DNA of 64,000 nt, from contig JBAIAA010000253.1 in the NCBI GenBank assembly GCA_037893245.1, positions 496,001 to 560,000 on the forward strand, given 5' to 3'. This document shows, piece after piece, positions 10,984 through 22,639 of the stretch; position 1 is the stretch's first letter; each line of letters opens with the position of its first letter. The notes beneath the pieces are model-generated. The model worked only from the letters and a program-made list of their open reading frames with translations. It was not told where the DNA came from and did no database searches. This stretch comes from Crossaster papposus. Its lineage: Eukaryota; Echinodermata; Asteroidea; Velatida; Solasteridae. The position numbers were made by a program, and so were the translations under genes.

Positions 10984-11733
10984 CTACAATCCACAGGTCT
11001 GCGTCTGCTCCCCTTCGTTAACTCCTCCCTGATCTACCTGGTCCACTGGCTGCCCCAGCGCAACGACCCCTCTCCCTGGGGCATTCTGCTCAAATGCCTT
11101 CCCATCATCTTCCTCTGCGTCTTCGTGGGCAGCTACCTCTACCGCAGCGGCTTCAGCCGCAAGCAGCGCTACTCCGTCTGCATCCTGACCGGCTTGATCT
11201 TCTCCGGCCTCGGCGACGCCTGCCTTGTCTACAACAAGGACTTCTTCGTCCACGGCCTGGTCTTCTTCGCCGTCACTCACTTCCTCTACTGCGTGGCCTT
11301 CCACGGAAAGCCCTACCGCTGGGGCTTCCTGGCCGGCATCCTGCCGATCTTCGCCTGCGTCTACAAGGTCCTGTACCCGGGACTGAAAGGCCCCCTCATC
11401 TACCTCTGCGTCATCTACGGCCTGCTCATCATCGTGATGCTCTGGCGGGCGGTTGCCCGGATCAACTTCTCCGTACTCTGCTGGACCAAGACCTTCGCTT
11501 GCCTGGGCGCTCTTCTCTTCGTCATCTCGGACACGGTCCTGGCCATCAATAAGTTCACCGTGCCCATCCCGTACGGACACCACATCATCATGACCACGTA
11601 TTACACGGCTCAGCTTGGCATTGCGCTGTCCGTCGTCCCTGAACTTGAGAAAGTTTCCGAGGAAGAGACTCTAGAGCCATGTATCAAGCCCAAGACGTCA
11701 ATTAACAACTGCGACAAAATCAAATCATCTTAA
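10984..11733 (+). CDS. TMEM86-like lysoplasmalogenase (YhhN family), copy B, terminal exon
   Basis: The exon encodes 249 residues and aligns with copy A over nearly its whole length: RLLPFVNSSLIYLVHWLP matches the first helix of copy A. FSGLGDACLVYNKDFFVHG, the TH-F-LY motif and VISDTVLAINKF repeat the family motifs. The acceptor is TTTTAAAG ending at 10983, and the frame is open from there at phase 0 with no internal Met until residue 48. A Met at that point would remove the first helix and part of the second, so an upstream exon is required. The coding sequence is strikingly C-rich at third positions, more than copy A. The acidic tail differs from copy A. The two copies are a tandem duplication or a pair of alternative terminal exons. 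Confidence 0.88.
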   Translation, partial: LQSTGLRLLPFVNSSLIYLVHWLPQRNDPSPWGILLKCLPIIFLCVFVGSYLYRSGFSRKQRYSVCILTGLIFSGLGDACLVYNKDFFVHGLVFFAVTHFLYCVAFHGKPYRWGFLAGILPIFACVYKVLYPGLKGPLIYLCVIYGLLIIVMLWRAVARINFSVLCWTKTFACLGALLFVISDTVLAINKFTVPIPYGHHIIMTTYYTAQLGIALSVVPELEKVSEEETLEPCIKPKTSINNCDKIKSS

Positions 11734-11874
11734 ATCCTTTGTAGACTTCTATTATGTATGCTTGCTATTCATTCAGGAAACCGGGATTTCCTATTTAAAT
11801 TTGGTCAAGTACATGTACTGGTACATGTACCGTTGTGTATTTAAACTTTATAATTGCCGTCATGCAGTTCCATT

Positions 11875-11880
11875 ATTAAA
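11875..11880 (+). terminator. Candidate polyadenylation signal ATTAAA for TMEM86 copy B
   Basis: The common variant signal ATTAAA lies about 145 bp after the stop codon. Confidence 0.35.
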
Positions 11881-12078
11881 GTACAGTAGGCTCGACTCAA
11901 ATGTACATTAAGACTATAAACTTGCACTTAATCGGAGAACAATTTTTGAGAGAAGCGCGCTCGCATTGACCAGAAATTATTCAACAGTTACTGGGTGTTT
12001 TGGTCAGCAAATTCCAGCGCAATGAATGTTTTTGGGACAATTTCCACTTAAACACTGGGCATTTTTATTAAAGTCTGC

Positions 12079-12175
12079 TTTAACCCTAACTCCCTACACA
12101 ACAAAGAAAGTTGGAGGATTTTGAAGGAATTGTATTGTTTAATAACAATGGTGAGGGAGTTAGGGTTAATAAAGC
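12079..12175. mobile_element. Short TTAA-type MITE D with telomere-like ends
   Basis: Begins TTAACCCTAACTCCCT and ends AGGGAGTTAGGGTTAA as a near-perfect inverted repeat, about 97 bp. Confidence 0.6.
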
Positions 12176-12341
12176 TTTGGTAATGTTTACATTCAGTATT
12201 ATTGGTATTATTAGCATGTAATATTGATTTTATGTTTCTTTGTTAGTGTGGTTTTAAATGCCGAGTGGTTTTTTTTCTTCTGTTGTTTCAGGCACATTCT
12301 TACACATGGTATAACTACATCTCATTCATTTTCATATTTAC

Positions 12342-12402
12342 ATTGTTAAATTTACATTGTTAAATTTACATTGTTAAATTTACATTGTTAAATTTACTTT
12401 AA
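12342..12402. repeat. 14-bp tandem repeat, about four copies
   Basis: Unit ACATTGTTAAATTT repeated head to tail with almost no variation. Confidence 0.85.
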
Positions 12403-13033
12403 GTTACCTTAATTTTGCTTTGTCAACAGCTCTCATGTCTAGACATAAACCTATTGTTCCAAGAAATTAGAATGTTTGGTTGGAGAAATGTTTTTGGTTT
12501 TTTTCCTAAAGCTTTTCGGGAAAGAATGTAGTATCCTGCCCGCTACTTCTTTGTTTGTGTACAAAGTCTATGGAGAGTCAAATGCATTTTCCATGTTTTC
12601 TGATTAAATGTCTTGTCAACATTTTTGCAATGACTGGCCTTCATTGCGATATTACGATGAAAACAAAAGTCACGTTAGGATGCAACATTCTTTCCTTCTT
12701 CCATCCTTTTCCTAGATTTTGTGAGGGAAAAGAAGATCTGTGTATTTCAATTTTGTTTATCAAAGTTTGAGCATTTTAAAAGTTTTACACATGTATATAT
12801 TTTGTTCTTTAGCACACACCAAAAAAGAGTTTATCAAGTGATTTGTTTGAGTCGAAGGGTATTTTAGGTACGAGTTATAAAGGGACACATTGCTTTGGAT
12901 TGGGTGTTTTGGGCTAGATACAAATAAAATGAATATGGTTGAGAAATTTTTTTTAAATTTAGAAAATGATTCAAATTGCTTGTTTTTTGTTTAACTTCTG
13001 CTACATGTAGTTGTTTTTCTAGTCGCAGCAGAA
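12403..13033. other. Intergenic, nothing recognised
   Basis: AT-rich sequence with homopolymer runs. No gene, repeat or RNA was recognised. Confidence 0.4.
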
Positions 13034-13352
13034 ATCAATGAACGCATTTGCATTACACGACAAAGTCGTGCGCCTTATCGCGCTAATAGTTCTAAAAGTC
13101 GCGTAACATATCGTGTACTATTTTGTTCGTTTATGCATAAACCAATGAACGCTTTGCATTACGCGACAAAGTCGTGCGCCTTATCGCGCTAATAGTTTAA
13201 AAAGTCGCGCAACATATCGCGTACTATTTTGTTCGTTTATGCATAAACCAATGAACGCTTTGCATTACGCGACAAAGTCGTGCGCCTTATCGCGCTAATA
13301 GTTTTAAAAGTCGCGCAACATATCACGTACTATTTTGTTCGTTTATGCACGA
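13034..13352. repeat. Three tandem copies of a roughly 107-bp unit
   Basis: Each unit begins near CAATGAACGC and contains GCGACAAAGTCGTGCG, CTTATCGCGCTAATAG and TTTTGTTCGTTTATGCA. Copies two and three are nearly identical; copy one differs at about eight positions. The units are unusually rich in CpG compared with flanks. Confidence 0.85.
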
Positions 13353-13975
13353 GCGTGCGCGTGTTCGACTTGTCAGCGCTAGGTGGGGAATGGTACCTGG
13401 CGTTCATCCTATAAATTTACCAGGTCACTGGCTGCGGCTCCAGGCTGGCAACTGAATACAGTGAATTTTGCGTATTATTTTGACGGTGGTACAAATTTAC
13501 TTTTGGAAATGCGTCTGTTTCGCGGGTCAGGGGTCAGAGGCCATTTTTTTGTTTGGATCACTAATTACAACAGATTATAGGTGTTTTGTTGCATTTTGTT
13601 GCACGAGCAACTCTTATAAAGGATAAGGAGCATTTCCAAACAGCAAAAATTCACAAGATTAGAAGGCAATGTGCCCCTTAATGTAACTTTGAAGTTTTTA
13701 ATACCATGTTTGTAATACCATGTTTGTTAACATTAAACGTGTTGTTTATGGGCTCGTTTATGTAGTGAGGTAACAATGTACATAGGAGTGGATTGTTCAA
13801 AAAGAATAAAATTGGTTTATTACCATTTGTATCGGCAATGTAAGCATTATAACAATTACCAGAGCATTACTATACTACAAACATAAATTTACATATTTTG
13901 AAACTAATTTGGTATTAGATCAATGCACAAATAGGGGGTTTTGGTTTTAGAAATTTGTTTTTTAATTTATCATTT

Positions 13976-14394
13976 GTGACCTGGCACCACGAAATGGGTG
14001 GAAAGTTGCAAAATAAAAAAAATTGACTTTATTACATTTCTACAAAGAAGTCCTAAGCTTTAAAATGATGTATTGTGTGTTGCTGTAGCTTATTCCTAGC
14101 CGCTGCTATACTCTTCAAATAGCTGAAGTCATGCTCCTATGTTTTGAGAAAACGGGTTCTAAGTTCGTGAACCGTGCCAACTATACTATCACTCAGTGCA
14201 TTTCAGCCACCCAAAAACACACTTAAGAGTTTTAATTGATCTATACAATTTTAGGATATGTTAAAGAAGTTTCTTTTTTATGTAAAAACGTTAACAACTC
14301 GAAACCGACCTCCCACTTGAAAAATTGACGTTTCGGCCAATAACTCGATTTGGCCATGTGCGACTTTCCGCACATTTCGTGGTGCCAGGTCACA
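13976..14394. mobile_element. MITE with TGACCTGGCACCACGAAATG ends
   Basis: Inverted ends: GTGACCTGGCACCACGAAAT at the left and its complement at 14375-14394. It belongs to a loose group of elements whose ends read TGTGACC followed by a C/T-rich stretch and ACGAAA or ACAAAAA (33068, 34314, 38003, 61831). Confidence 0.75.
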
Positions 14395-14572
14395 TTTATT
14401 ATTTTTCTTTTTAATTTGAAGTTGAATTTGTTGTTGTTTCTGTGTTGTATTTATAGCAAGCAGGCAATGCAACTATTGTGTACATATGTAGTAAACTGAA
14501 AGAAATGAAAAGAGGCTCTATAAAAAAAGTATAATTATAGACTTTACTATTTACATTTTGGTTAAAGGATCA

Positions 14573-14912
14573 TTAAAGGTAGGATACACTATTTGCAGAT
14601 ATTGAAAAATTGTATAACCAAATTATTAAGAAATAACTTACTTTTTTGAAAGTAAATACTGATTCTAGGCATCCAGCAAAATGATTGCGCGAGATATCCT
14701 GCAATTGTTTTGAAAAATTTAATTTTATAAAAACGGACGGGGATAGCAACAAAAAGAGAACTGCCCAAAATCGGTTTAAAACAAACATTTTTTTCTCGGC
14801 ATCCATGATTTTAAAAATTGGGACTGGTCAGTTAAACGATATTCACTAAACTACAAATCCACACATTCCTGATAATTCCAGCAATTACTATAATGGTGTA
14901 TCCTACCTTTAA
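14573..14912. mobile_element. TTAA-type MITE A (AGGTAGGATACACC ends)
   Basis: Begins TTAAAGGTAGGATACACTAT and ends ATGGTGTATCCTACCTTTAA. About 340 bp, with the interior words TCTAGGCATCCAGCAAAATG and CGGCATCCATGATT. Confidence 0.85.
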
Positions 14913-16330
14913 CAATAAGTTAGAAATTAATGTTATTGATTGTTAATTAGTTGGTGTGGCATTTCCATTTCCAAGTACACACATTTAAATCTAACTCCCT
15001 ACACCATATTTCTTACACATAACCTAAATCCTGCAAAATCCTGCAGTTCCAAAGTGTTAAAACTTGTTTACTAATGGTAACCACTGCCCGACTCCTGAAA
15101 CAAAATAAGCTGTGGGTTTACCACTGAGCTATAAAGCAGCCAAACATGTAACAAACAGCTGCTCAGTGCCCTATTACAAAGGTCTGCACACATGACCGTT
15201 GGTATGCTAAAGTTTCCTATCCTTGACACAAATTACCGGTACATCTTGACTGAAGCTCTATGGAGAAATGTGCATAAAGCATGAGCAGTTTGTACAAAGT
15301 AACAAATAACCTGAATCCTTCAAAATCCTCATTTGGATAAATACCCAAGTAACCTTAATCCTGCCAAATCATCCAGCATTAGTTTAGGCCTTATGACCTG
15401 AATCCTGCATTTTCCTCCAGTGGCCAAAAACCTAAACGCCCTCAATCCTGCAAAATATTCCGATGCATCAACTTCCAAGTGCTCTCAATCCTGCAAATCC
15501 TTCATTTTTGCATGGAGAATTTGGAAGGATTCGACATGGTTAGGGTTAAGGTTAACAACAAACAAAAGTTTTGAAATTGTTACACAACACTATAAATAAA
15601 TTGATACACATTTTGGCAGTTTTTGAGACCATTGTAATCAAACATGTATATAGAAACATTTGATAAACTTTAATTTTCGTTGTTAGCATATCATTTATTT
15701 AAAGCATACACGTTTATGAATCGTAATTGTTTATATAACAAAAATCAAAAACAAAGTGAGTAGAAAACCGACAATTTAGGGGCTTTCACCAGTACCTAGC
15801 GAGTTAACAGTATTGTCGACGGTTGCAAATGAAAGCCGCAGAAGCAATGCAAACGTGTACAGAAATAAATTACGTGTATGGAAAAGAACTTGGTCCTTGG
15901 TTGGTCTTTACTTCACCATTGCAGTTTTGTTGTATGATGTTATTATATTATTATTATTATTATTTTATTTTTGCCAAAAAAATTATATTACAATAAAGAT
16001 GGGCAATGGGAAAACAAAAGTAAAAGATATTACTATGGTCAAAGACCTGTCTTCCCACATCAAATTGTGAAAATAAAACTCTAAAATCTAAATTAAAACA
16101 TTTACATTGCACATTATATAAGACTTTATAAATATTAAACAAACTAAAATAGAACAAAACAAGACAAGCAACAAGACACGACACGTAATGCCTCATAAGT
16201 CGGGATACAAAGCACACAATTAAACCAAACAAACAAAAGAGGACAATGTAACACATGACAACACGGGAAAAAAACATAAAACAAGACAATATACTACAAA
16301 ACATAGCTTCATGGAACATTCTACATTAGG
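14913..16330. other. Intergenic with MITE D-like sequence, no gene
   Basis: From 15000 to 15545 many short ATCCTGCAAAATCC-like phrases occur and the stretch ends GTTAGGGTTAA, matching the telomere-like MITE D family (compare 58000-59210). The rest is AT-rich. Confidence 0.45.
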
Positions 16331-16490
16331 CCATCAGCCTGGGGGCCGGGCCGGGTTGGGTCGGTATCATAACATATGAGGGGGAATAATGCTCATGGTG
16401 AGTTTTGGCAAGGTGGCCGGGCCCCTGTGGGATATAGGAAAACATAATTGCAGCGGTGAGAGCTTTTGGGTGTTGCCGTAATTTGTTTTT

Positions 16491-16558
16491 CAATGGCCGC
16501 CAATATGCTTGTTACACGTATAATTTTAAATCAGGTAACAAGCATAACTGGCGGCCAT
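16491..16558. repeat. Hairpin with 24-bp arms
   Basis: AATGGCCGCCA, then ATGCTTGTTAC, pair with GTAACAAGCAT and TGGCGGCCATT around a 19-base loop. Confidence 0.7.
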
Positions 16559-17099
16559 TTTAGAGAAAATGAATTTCAAAGTCTGCCGCTCTATCATACA
16601 TTTTCTAACTCAGGTGTGCATACCTTGCCAAAAATCGCTATGAACAATACTCCTCTCGACGCGACCATGCCATTTGATATCGATGCCATTATTTTGATAC
16701 CGATCCGAGAAGGTTCGATTTGCTTCGTAATACTAGAATGGCTTTTTTAGACGCACGTTCCTAATCCTATTATAAAAGTGAAACCACGCCCACACACCTG
16801 TCGCGCGCATTCTTAAAGTTGCGGCACGCTCACATTTGGGCAACCCTATTGGTCGAAGTAGCATCGAATGCGCGCGCATAATTACAGGACCTACGCGTGT
16901 GCGTGTACGTATTGAGCTGACCAATTATATGCGTTGCCAGAAATTGTTTGTATACCTTCTGCAAAGATAGTAAAACAATGCAGTTCTAACGAAGACCGCA
17001 AAATTGGAGGGAAAACGGCGGAGACAGACAGCCCACCAAAAACAATTTTGGCTTTTGTGGGATGTAGTCAAACGCGTTATGCGGGGGGTCAATAAACTT

Positions 17100-17150
17100 C
17101 ACAGGTACTGTCGACAGCTGGATTTCTCGTCATGAACGGTAAGTCTGAAC
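17100..17150 (+). other. Possible first exon or cryptic donor
   Basis: The sequence TCGTCATGAACG is followed by GTAAGTCTG, an excellent donor right after an ATG, in a region (16760-17100) richer in CpG than its surroundings. No downstream partner exon was found, so this may be chance or a noncoding transcript. Confidence 0.15.
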
Positions 17151-17984
17151 AGTTCAATTGCAAATTGGTCTAACCTAATTATTTTTTCTCCCCATATAAC
17201 CCAACACAACACCATGTTGTATAAAGGTAGTATATTTTGTAGCGCCAATTGCTTCTGAAAACGTAAGGGTATAGGACTTCCAGGTTTGTTTTTAAACGTA
17301 TTCTAAATTGTATTCATATTCTAAAAGGTTACAATTAAGAATGAATTAGCCTACTACATGTACTACAAAGTAAATAATTATTTTCTGAATAATTGGTTCC
17401 TAAAGGTCCGACTGTTTTATTTAAATACGACGAGGTAATTGTAATGGTCTACTTTAAAGGGCATGCATGCAATGTACGTTTTAAATACTAATCTTAATAC
17501 AACAATTTTCCTTTACCACTTTGAAAGGTATTTGTGGTTTGTATGTGATAATGAAAATGTCAATAATCACGATTTACGAACCAAACTGATGACGTCATTA
17601 CAGACATATAAACCTAAATGTTGCAGCTATTTTAGCAAAAACAAATACATTTTTTTTACACATTTGCGGCGATAACTTTCTGGATAAAATGTAGTACCCT
17701 GACGCTACTTCAGCAGTTGTGTACAAAGTCTATAGAGTCAAGAAAATTGAAAATTAATCTGAATTCATGTTTAGTACAATGTATTTCAACATTTTTGAAA
17801 GAAAAACAGCGTCAGGTTGCAACATTCTTTCAAATTTTTTGTATTCGATTTGTTGTGTGAAATGTGATTACATTGCAGTAAAGCCAATGAGAAACCTTTT
17901 CCCATAAAGGGTTTCCAATGAGCAAATTCATGTGTTAGGGGAATGTTGATAAATGTTGATAAATTCGGTACCCTGTGGATACCT

Positions 17985-18135
17985 GAAGCAATTGGGAGTC
18001 AAAAGGTCTCCATTGGCTATATTTTGTATAGATGAATAGGTCTCCAGCAGGTTTTCATGAAATAGTTTCATGGTGGTTTATGGTTAGTTTTGGGGTTAGG
18101 GTATAATATTGGGTATATTTGGTCAAAATTTCAAC
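17985..18135. repeat. Interspersed repeat, forward copy
   Basis: Contains GGTACCCTGTGGA, GATGAATAGGTCTCC, TTCATGAAATAG and GGGTTAGGGTATAATATTGG. The reverse complement of the same order occurs at 22640-22860. Confidence 0.65.
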
Positions 18136-18139
18136 ACAG

Positions 18140-18300
18140 GAAATTAACTGCTGGCACTGGCAGAGTGCATCATTTGTCAAAGTGATTTGGCTGCTGGCAC
18201 TGGCAGAGTGCAGCGAAATCCATCAGGTCAAAATTTTCAAGGTCAAACTGCTTCAGAGTCTGTGGTCACAGTACACAGCAGGATCCACCTCAGTCACAAA
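18140..18300. repeat. Direct repeat partner of 19230-19370
   Basis: GGCACTGGCAGAGTGCA occurs twice here (about 18153 and 18195). It is followed by CATCAGGTCAAAA, GGTCAAACTGCTTCAGAG and CACAGCAGGATCCA, in the same order as at 19260-19370. Confidence 0.75.
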
Positions 18301-18301
18301 C

Positions 18302-18412
18302 GATAAACATCACCTGAATATTTGATTTGTAACCTGGTGTTTTTTTTTCCCCCCAAGGAAGAATTTATATGCTAAGAAAATTGTTGTACTTGCATGTTTT
18401 ATGAAATTGGCC
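18302..18412. mobile_element. Half copy of the CATAGAGCTGCTAAGCA MITE
   Basis: Only the right half is recognisable (TAACCTGGTGTTTTTTT, ATGCTAAGAAAATTGTTG, TTTTATGAAATTGGCC). Confidence 0.5.
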
Positions 18413-18924
18413 ATGGGTCTTAAAATACCTCAGACACACCCCCCTTCCATATACAAATGCCAAACCCTTTCATCTTTAGGGGTGAAACGAAACCACAGAT
18501 TGCAGGAACTGGCTCCTAGACTATGAAATGAACAGACAAAAGCCTTGGTGGTCACGGATTATTTTTGCATAATATAATGAGTCACTTTCCTTGTTTTATT
18601 AGATCTCATGCTCTAGAACTCACATGATGTATGAGTATTAAACAAGCATTCTTTTAATATTTTCATACAGTATTTCACATTTTTTAATGTTTACTTCTAT
18701 TCAACAATCCTATACATTACATAAAACTCTTGATAATCTTTACACTGTGAATTTTCAACTCTCGCAAATAAATAAGCAGCAAAAATGAACAACAAAAAAC
18801 GTCAGACCACGACAAAACAAAAATTTATTCAAACCTCTAGCAAGAAAAAAACCATAAATTTAAGCTAAATTATTTAAGAAAAAAATTGTTGTCTACTGAA
18901 AATTTAAAGGTCATGCCATAAGCT

Positions 18925-19169
18925 GGGGCCAATTTCATAGAGCTGGTAAGCACAAAAGTTTGCTTAGCACAAAAAAAATCTTGCTCATTAAAAACAGGTT
19001 ACCAGTCAAAATTCTACGGGTTTTTCATTCTAAGCCAAAAACCAGCTGATTATCAATCGAAAACAATAAAGATCAAGTAAAAATTTGCTCTATAACCTTG
19101 TTTTTGCCAATGACAAATGTTCATGCTAAGCAAATTATTGTGCTTAGCAGCTCTATGAAATTGGGCCCA
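18925..19169. mobile_element. MITE of the CATAGAGCTGCTAAGCA family, full copy
   Basis: Starts GGGGCCAATTTCATAGAGCT and ends AGCTCTATGAAATTGGGCCC. The interior is shared with the copies at 21149 and 62231. Confidence 0.85.
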
Positions 19170-19229
19170 GGTGGGAGGGTGTAGATCCATTAACCCTAAC
19201 CTTCCAGGGTATTTTGGCTAAAAACACAT

Positions 19230-19370
19230 CAGATTGCATCATTTGTCAAAGTGACTTGGCTGCTGGCACTGGCAGAGTGCAGCGAGATCCATCAGGTCAA
19301 AAATATCAAGGTCAAACTGCTTCAGAGTCTGTGGTCACAGAACACAGCAGGATCCATCTCTGTCATTGTT
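19230..19370. repeat. Direct repeat partner of 18140-18300
   Basis: Same blocks in the same order as the 18.1-kb copy, with the first GGCACTGGCAGAGTGCA present once. It lies in a MITE D context (TTAACCCTAACCTTCCAGGG at 19190). Confidence 0.75.
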
Positions 19371-19906
19371 CAATGAGGATTAGCTCTCATAGTCTTAGAC
19401 TGTGGTTGTTAATACACTGTTGTTGACAGCTAAATCCATCAAAGTGCACCAGACTTTTTAACCCCATGCACTGCACTGTGGCTGCAGGGATAGGGTTAGT
19501 TAAGCCCCGCTCAGAGTGGGAAACCAGCACGTTAGCCTTAATCAATGTGTCCAACTATGTTTCCCATGAACTGTTGCCGCACTGTTCTAGCATGCACTCA
19601 CACATACTGTACATAAACAGTGCGAATAGCAACTTCGTGTGGCTAAACTACAATGTAAATTAGCGAGTTGAATTTCACTGGATTTCCATTAATGATATCA
19701 CTTGATATTGGAAGTTCATATGTTACATTGTACAGGAATAGATAGCTCCATAGTGTGGCTACATTCTCTCTAACAAGTTTGAAGTCTTCAGATTAAAGCC
19801 AACAACAAAAAAATAATGGAAATTGCCTCCCAAAAGCTTGGCCATCGCAGCCGTTGTTCAAAGGCATTTGATTAGTCAAAACTAACTTATGTAGAGACCA
19901 TTAGAT

Positions 19907-20258
19907 TTAAAGGTAGCATACACCATTGGTAAGTGCTTGAATTATCATGAATGGGTGGATGTAAATGTAGGATACACCATTGGCAAGTGCTTGAATTATC
20001 ATGAATGAGTGGATTTGGAGGGTTTGTATTTTATAGTAAATATCGTTTAACTGAGCTGTCCAAAGTTTTACAATCATGGATGCTGAGAAAAGCACGAAAA
20101 ACCGTGTTCGTTTTCAACCGGCGTCGGGCAGTTGTTCTTAATGTTGTTCTTGGTTTTTTCGCAATCGCTGGAACAATTTCAGAAAATTGCTGCATGGCTA
20201 CACTCAATATTTACTTTCAAATGTTTTTGAAATTTGCAAATGCAGATCCTACCTTTAA
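19907..20258. mobile_element. MITE A with an internally duplicated left end
   Basis: Begins TTAAAGGTAGCATACACC. About 55 bp in, the terminal segment is repeated (GTAGGATACACCATTGGCAA). Ends GCAGATCCTACCTTTAA. Confidence 0.8.
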
Positions 20259-20280
20259 TCAAGTTAAAGCAATTTCAAAG

Positions 20281-20388
20281 TGTTGATGATGCTAGTTAGC
20301 AGTGTTGATGATGCTAGTTAGCAGTGTTGATGATGCTAGTTAGCAGTGTTGATGATGCTAGTTAGCAGTGTTGATGATGCTAGTTAGC
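20281..20388. repeat. 22-bp tandem repeat, about five copies
   Basis: Unit TGTTGATGATGCTAGTTAGC plus AG, essentially invariant. Confidence 0.9.
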
Positions 20389-20399
20389 AAGCACTTTTG

Positions 20400-21148
20400 T
20401 AGAGACATACATTTTTGCTCTGGGCAAAACTAAGTATAACACTCAGAAAGCATTGTTTTAAGCACACAGCACTCCAAAAAGTAAAAGGCAGCAATCAAAC
20501 AATATGATACATACTCCATTATAGTGGTACCCTGCATGATTTTGTAAATAGAAAACAATTTGCTCAGCAACTTTCTTTTAATACCAAATACACCACACTG
20601 AAAGCGCTTGTCTATAGATGAAATTAAGCTAAACGCAAATCTATTTCTGTACCAGTGAAATTTTCTGTGACAAAGAAAACAAATGATCCACGCTATAGCG
20701 CAGTTTTAAAAAAACTCAATCAATTTTTTTTTCATGCACAAAATAAAGTTATTTGTTAATCTTTTTTTATTATATACAGATAAAGTGACTTATTCTAAGT
20801 TTATTTGTAAGCAAGTGTAACCCAAACGAACCAACAAAAAACACACACCCCCGAAAAAATATTTTAAAAAAGAAAGAAACAACAAATAACAAATACAAAA
20901 AGACATAATTCTCTTTGTAAAAAGTCACAGTAGTTCAAGAAATTAAGGCTTCAAAGCTGAAAAAGACTCTTCCCAATTTAGGTCAAATGTCACTTTCGAG
21001 CCGACCTGGGTCAAAAGGTCAGCCTGATATGTGACCTCTCTAAACTAGGTCAAAAGTCAAACTGAGCTCAGCCTACATGCAACACTACAGTAATTTTTAA
21101 ACAGTTGAGTAAAAAACAAACCAATTCACTTGTTAAATTAACAACCTT
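20400..21148. other. Intergenic, nothing recognised
   Basis: AT-rich, with A-rich tracts at 20830-20900. No gene or repeat family was recognised. Confidence 0.4.
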
Positions 21149-21388
21149 GGGCCAATTTCATAGAGCTGCTAAGCAAAAAAAATTGCTTAGCAAAAAAAGT
21201 CTTGCTCATCAAAAACAGGTTACCAGCCAAAATTATACGTGTTTTTCATGCTAAGCAAAAAAACAGCTGATTATCAATCCAGAACAATAAAGATCAGGTA
21301 AAAATGTTGTCTGTAACCTTGTTTTTGCCAAGGACAAATTGTCATGCTAAGCAAATTTGTGTGCTTAGCAGCTCTATGAAATTGGCCC
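21149..21388. mobile_element. MITE of the CATAGAGCTGCTAAGCA family, full copy
   Basis: Starts GGGCCAATTTCATAGAGCTG and ends CAGCTCTATGAAATTGGCCC. Confidence 0.85.
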
Positions 21389-21554
21389 CTGTTTTGTTTA
21401 TAGTTTCATCATGATTTACAGTTACGAATCGGTGAGAAAGAGAAGGCTTAGGATTAATGAACCGGACGTCAGTCCTAAAATACAAGATTGTACAAATTGT
21501 ACTTGCAACATTTAAACAAACATCAATGACCTTGGATTCTCGTTCATTTATACC

Positions 21555-21769
21555 TTAATAAGTTCGCGCCGGGATTATTTTAAACGAAACTCGATCCGAG
21601 GTGTGTTCATGAGGCCAATAGTACCGGGAAACACACCCACGCATTTCCGGCCTGGCTCGCTGCCGACAGACATTTTCGGCCTTGCTCGTGGCGTGTTTAT
21701 GCATCATCCGTTTTGAATCTGGGGAAAACTTTGCGTTTATATACATCATCCGGCGCAAACTGGGTAAAA
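21555..21769. mobile_element. MITE B, degenerate copy
   Basis: Left end TTAATAAGTTCGCGCCGGGA, right end CCGGCGCAAACTGGGTAA. It lacks about 25 bp of the CGAGCCGA segment found in other copies. Confidence 0.75.
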
Positions 21770-21915
21770 TTAGCAGCACTGTAGCCCCCTAATTCACTAA
21801 TATAGAAGTGACCAAGGCCCACCGTTTGCATTTCTGACAACTGTGTTTACTATTGGCAGATGTGCTGCAATATTTGTTCACAGGGGTTCACAGCAACAGC
21901 AAACTAAATCAAAGT

Positions 21916-22227
21916 CAAAGGTAGGATACACCATTGGTAATTACTTCAATTTTCAGGAATGGGTGGTTTTGGGGGGCCGTATTTTGATAATCATGGATGC
22001 TAAGAAATTCAAGTTTTGTTTTTTCTCGCAATCGCCGGAACAATTTCCAGCGATCGTGATTTAACAATAATAAAATTCAACTTTTCGGAACAATTACAGG
22101 ATAACTAGTGCATTAATTTAGCTGGATGCCTACAATCAATATTTTCTTTCAAATAAGTAAGATATTTCTTAATAATTCGGTAGTATAATTTTTTCGACAT
22201 CTGCAAATGGTGTATCCTACCTTTTAG
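21916..22227. mobile_element. MITE A, slightly shortened
   Basis: Left end AAAGGTAGGATACACCATTG, right end TGGTGTATCCTACCTTTTAG. The terminal TTAA is mutated on both sides. Confidence 0.8.
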
Positions 22228-22537
22228 CAAAGTTTTAATGTACATCTAAGTGAAGCAGAATCGACCGAGGTTCTATAGCCAACATGAACAATTATACAGA
22301 GCCGTGATTGGTTTTAAACAGCAAGTCGCAGGTTTTGTCGCGCACACAGCAAATATGCAGATTTTCTGGCCAGTGTAGCTTTTTCAATTTGTACTGTGCG
22401 TATGCAAAGGAAACGGCGAAGAAAAGAAGTTTAAAAGAAGTTTAAACGGGGGATGTGCATTTATGGGTAGTTTGGAATCCAAGTACCAAATTACAAAAAG
22501 GTACCCAGGTACCCATGAAACCTCAACCACAACATTT

Positions 22538-22570
22538 AAAGGTAGGATACACTATTGGTAATTGCTACAT
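22538..22570. mobile_element. Fragment of MITE A
   Basis: Only the left end (TTAAAGGTAGGATACACTAT) is present. Confidence 0.6.
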
Positions 22571-22639
22571 TTGGTAATTGGCAAAATCTCTTTAAAATGC
22601 TCCTATTTAAACCATGGTTAATTCCCTTGGTTACAATTT

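Noticed and set aside
10984-11583. 199-codon frame on the minus strand over TMEM86 copy B
   Set aside because: Antisense shadow of a strongly C-biased coding exon; the plus strand has clear family motifs.
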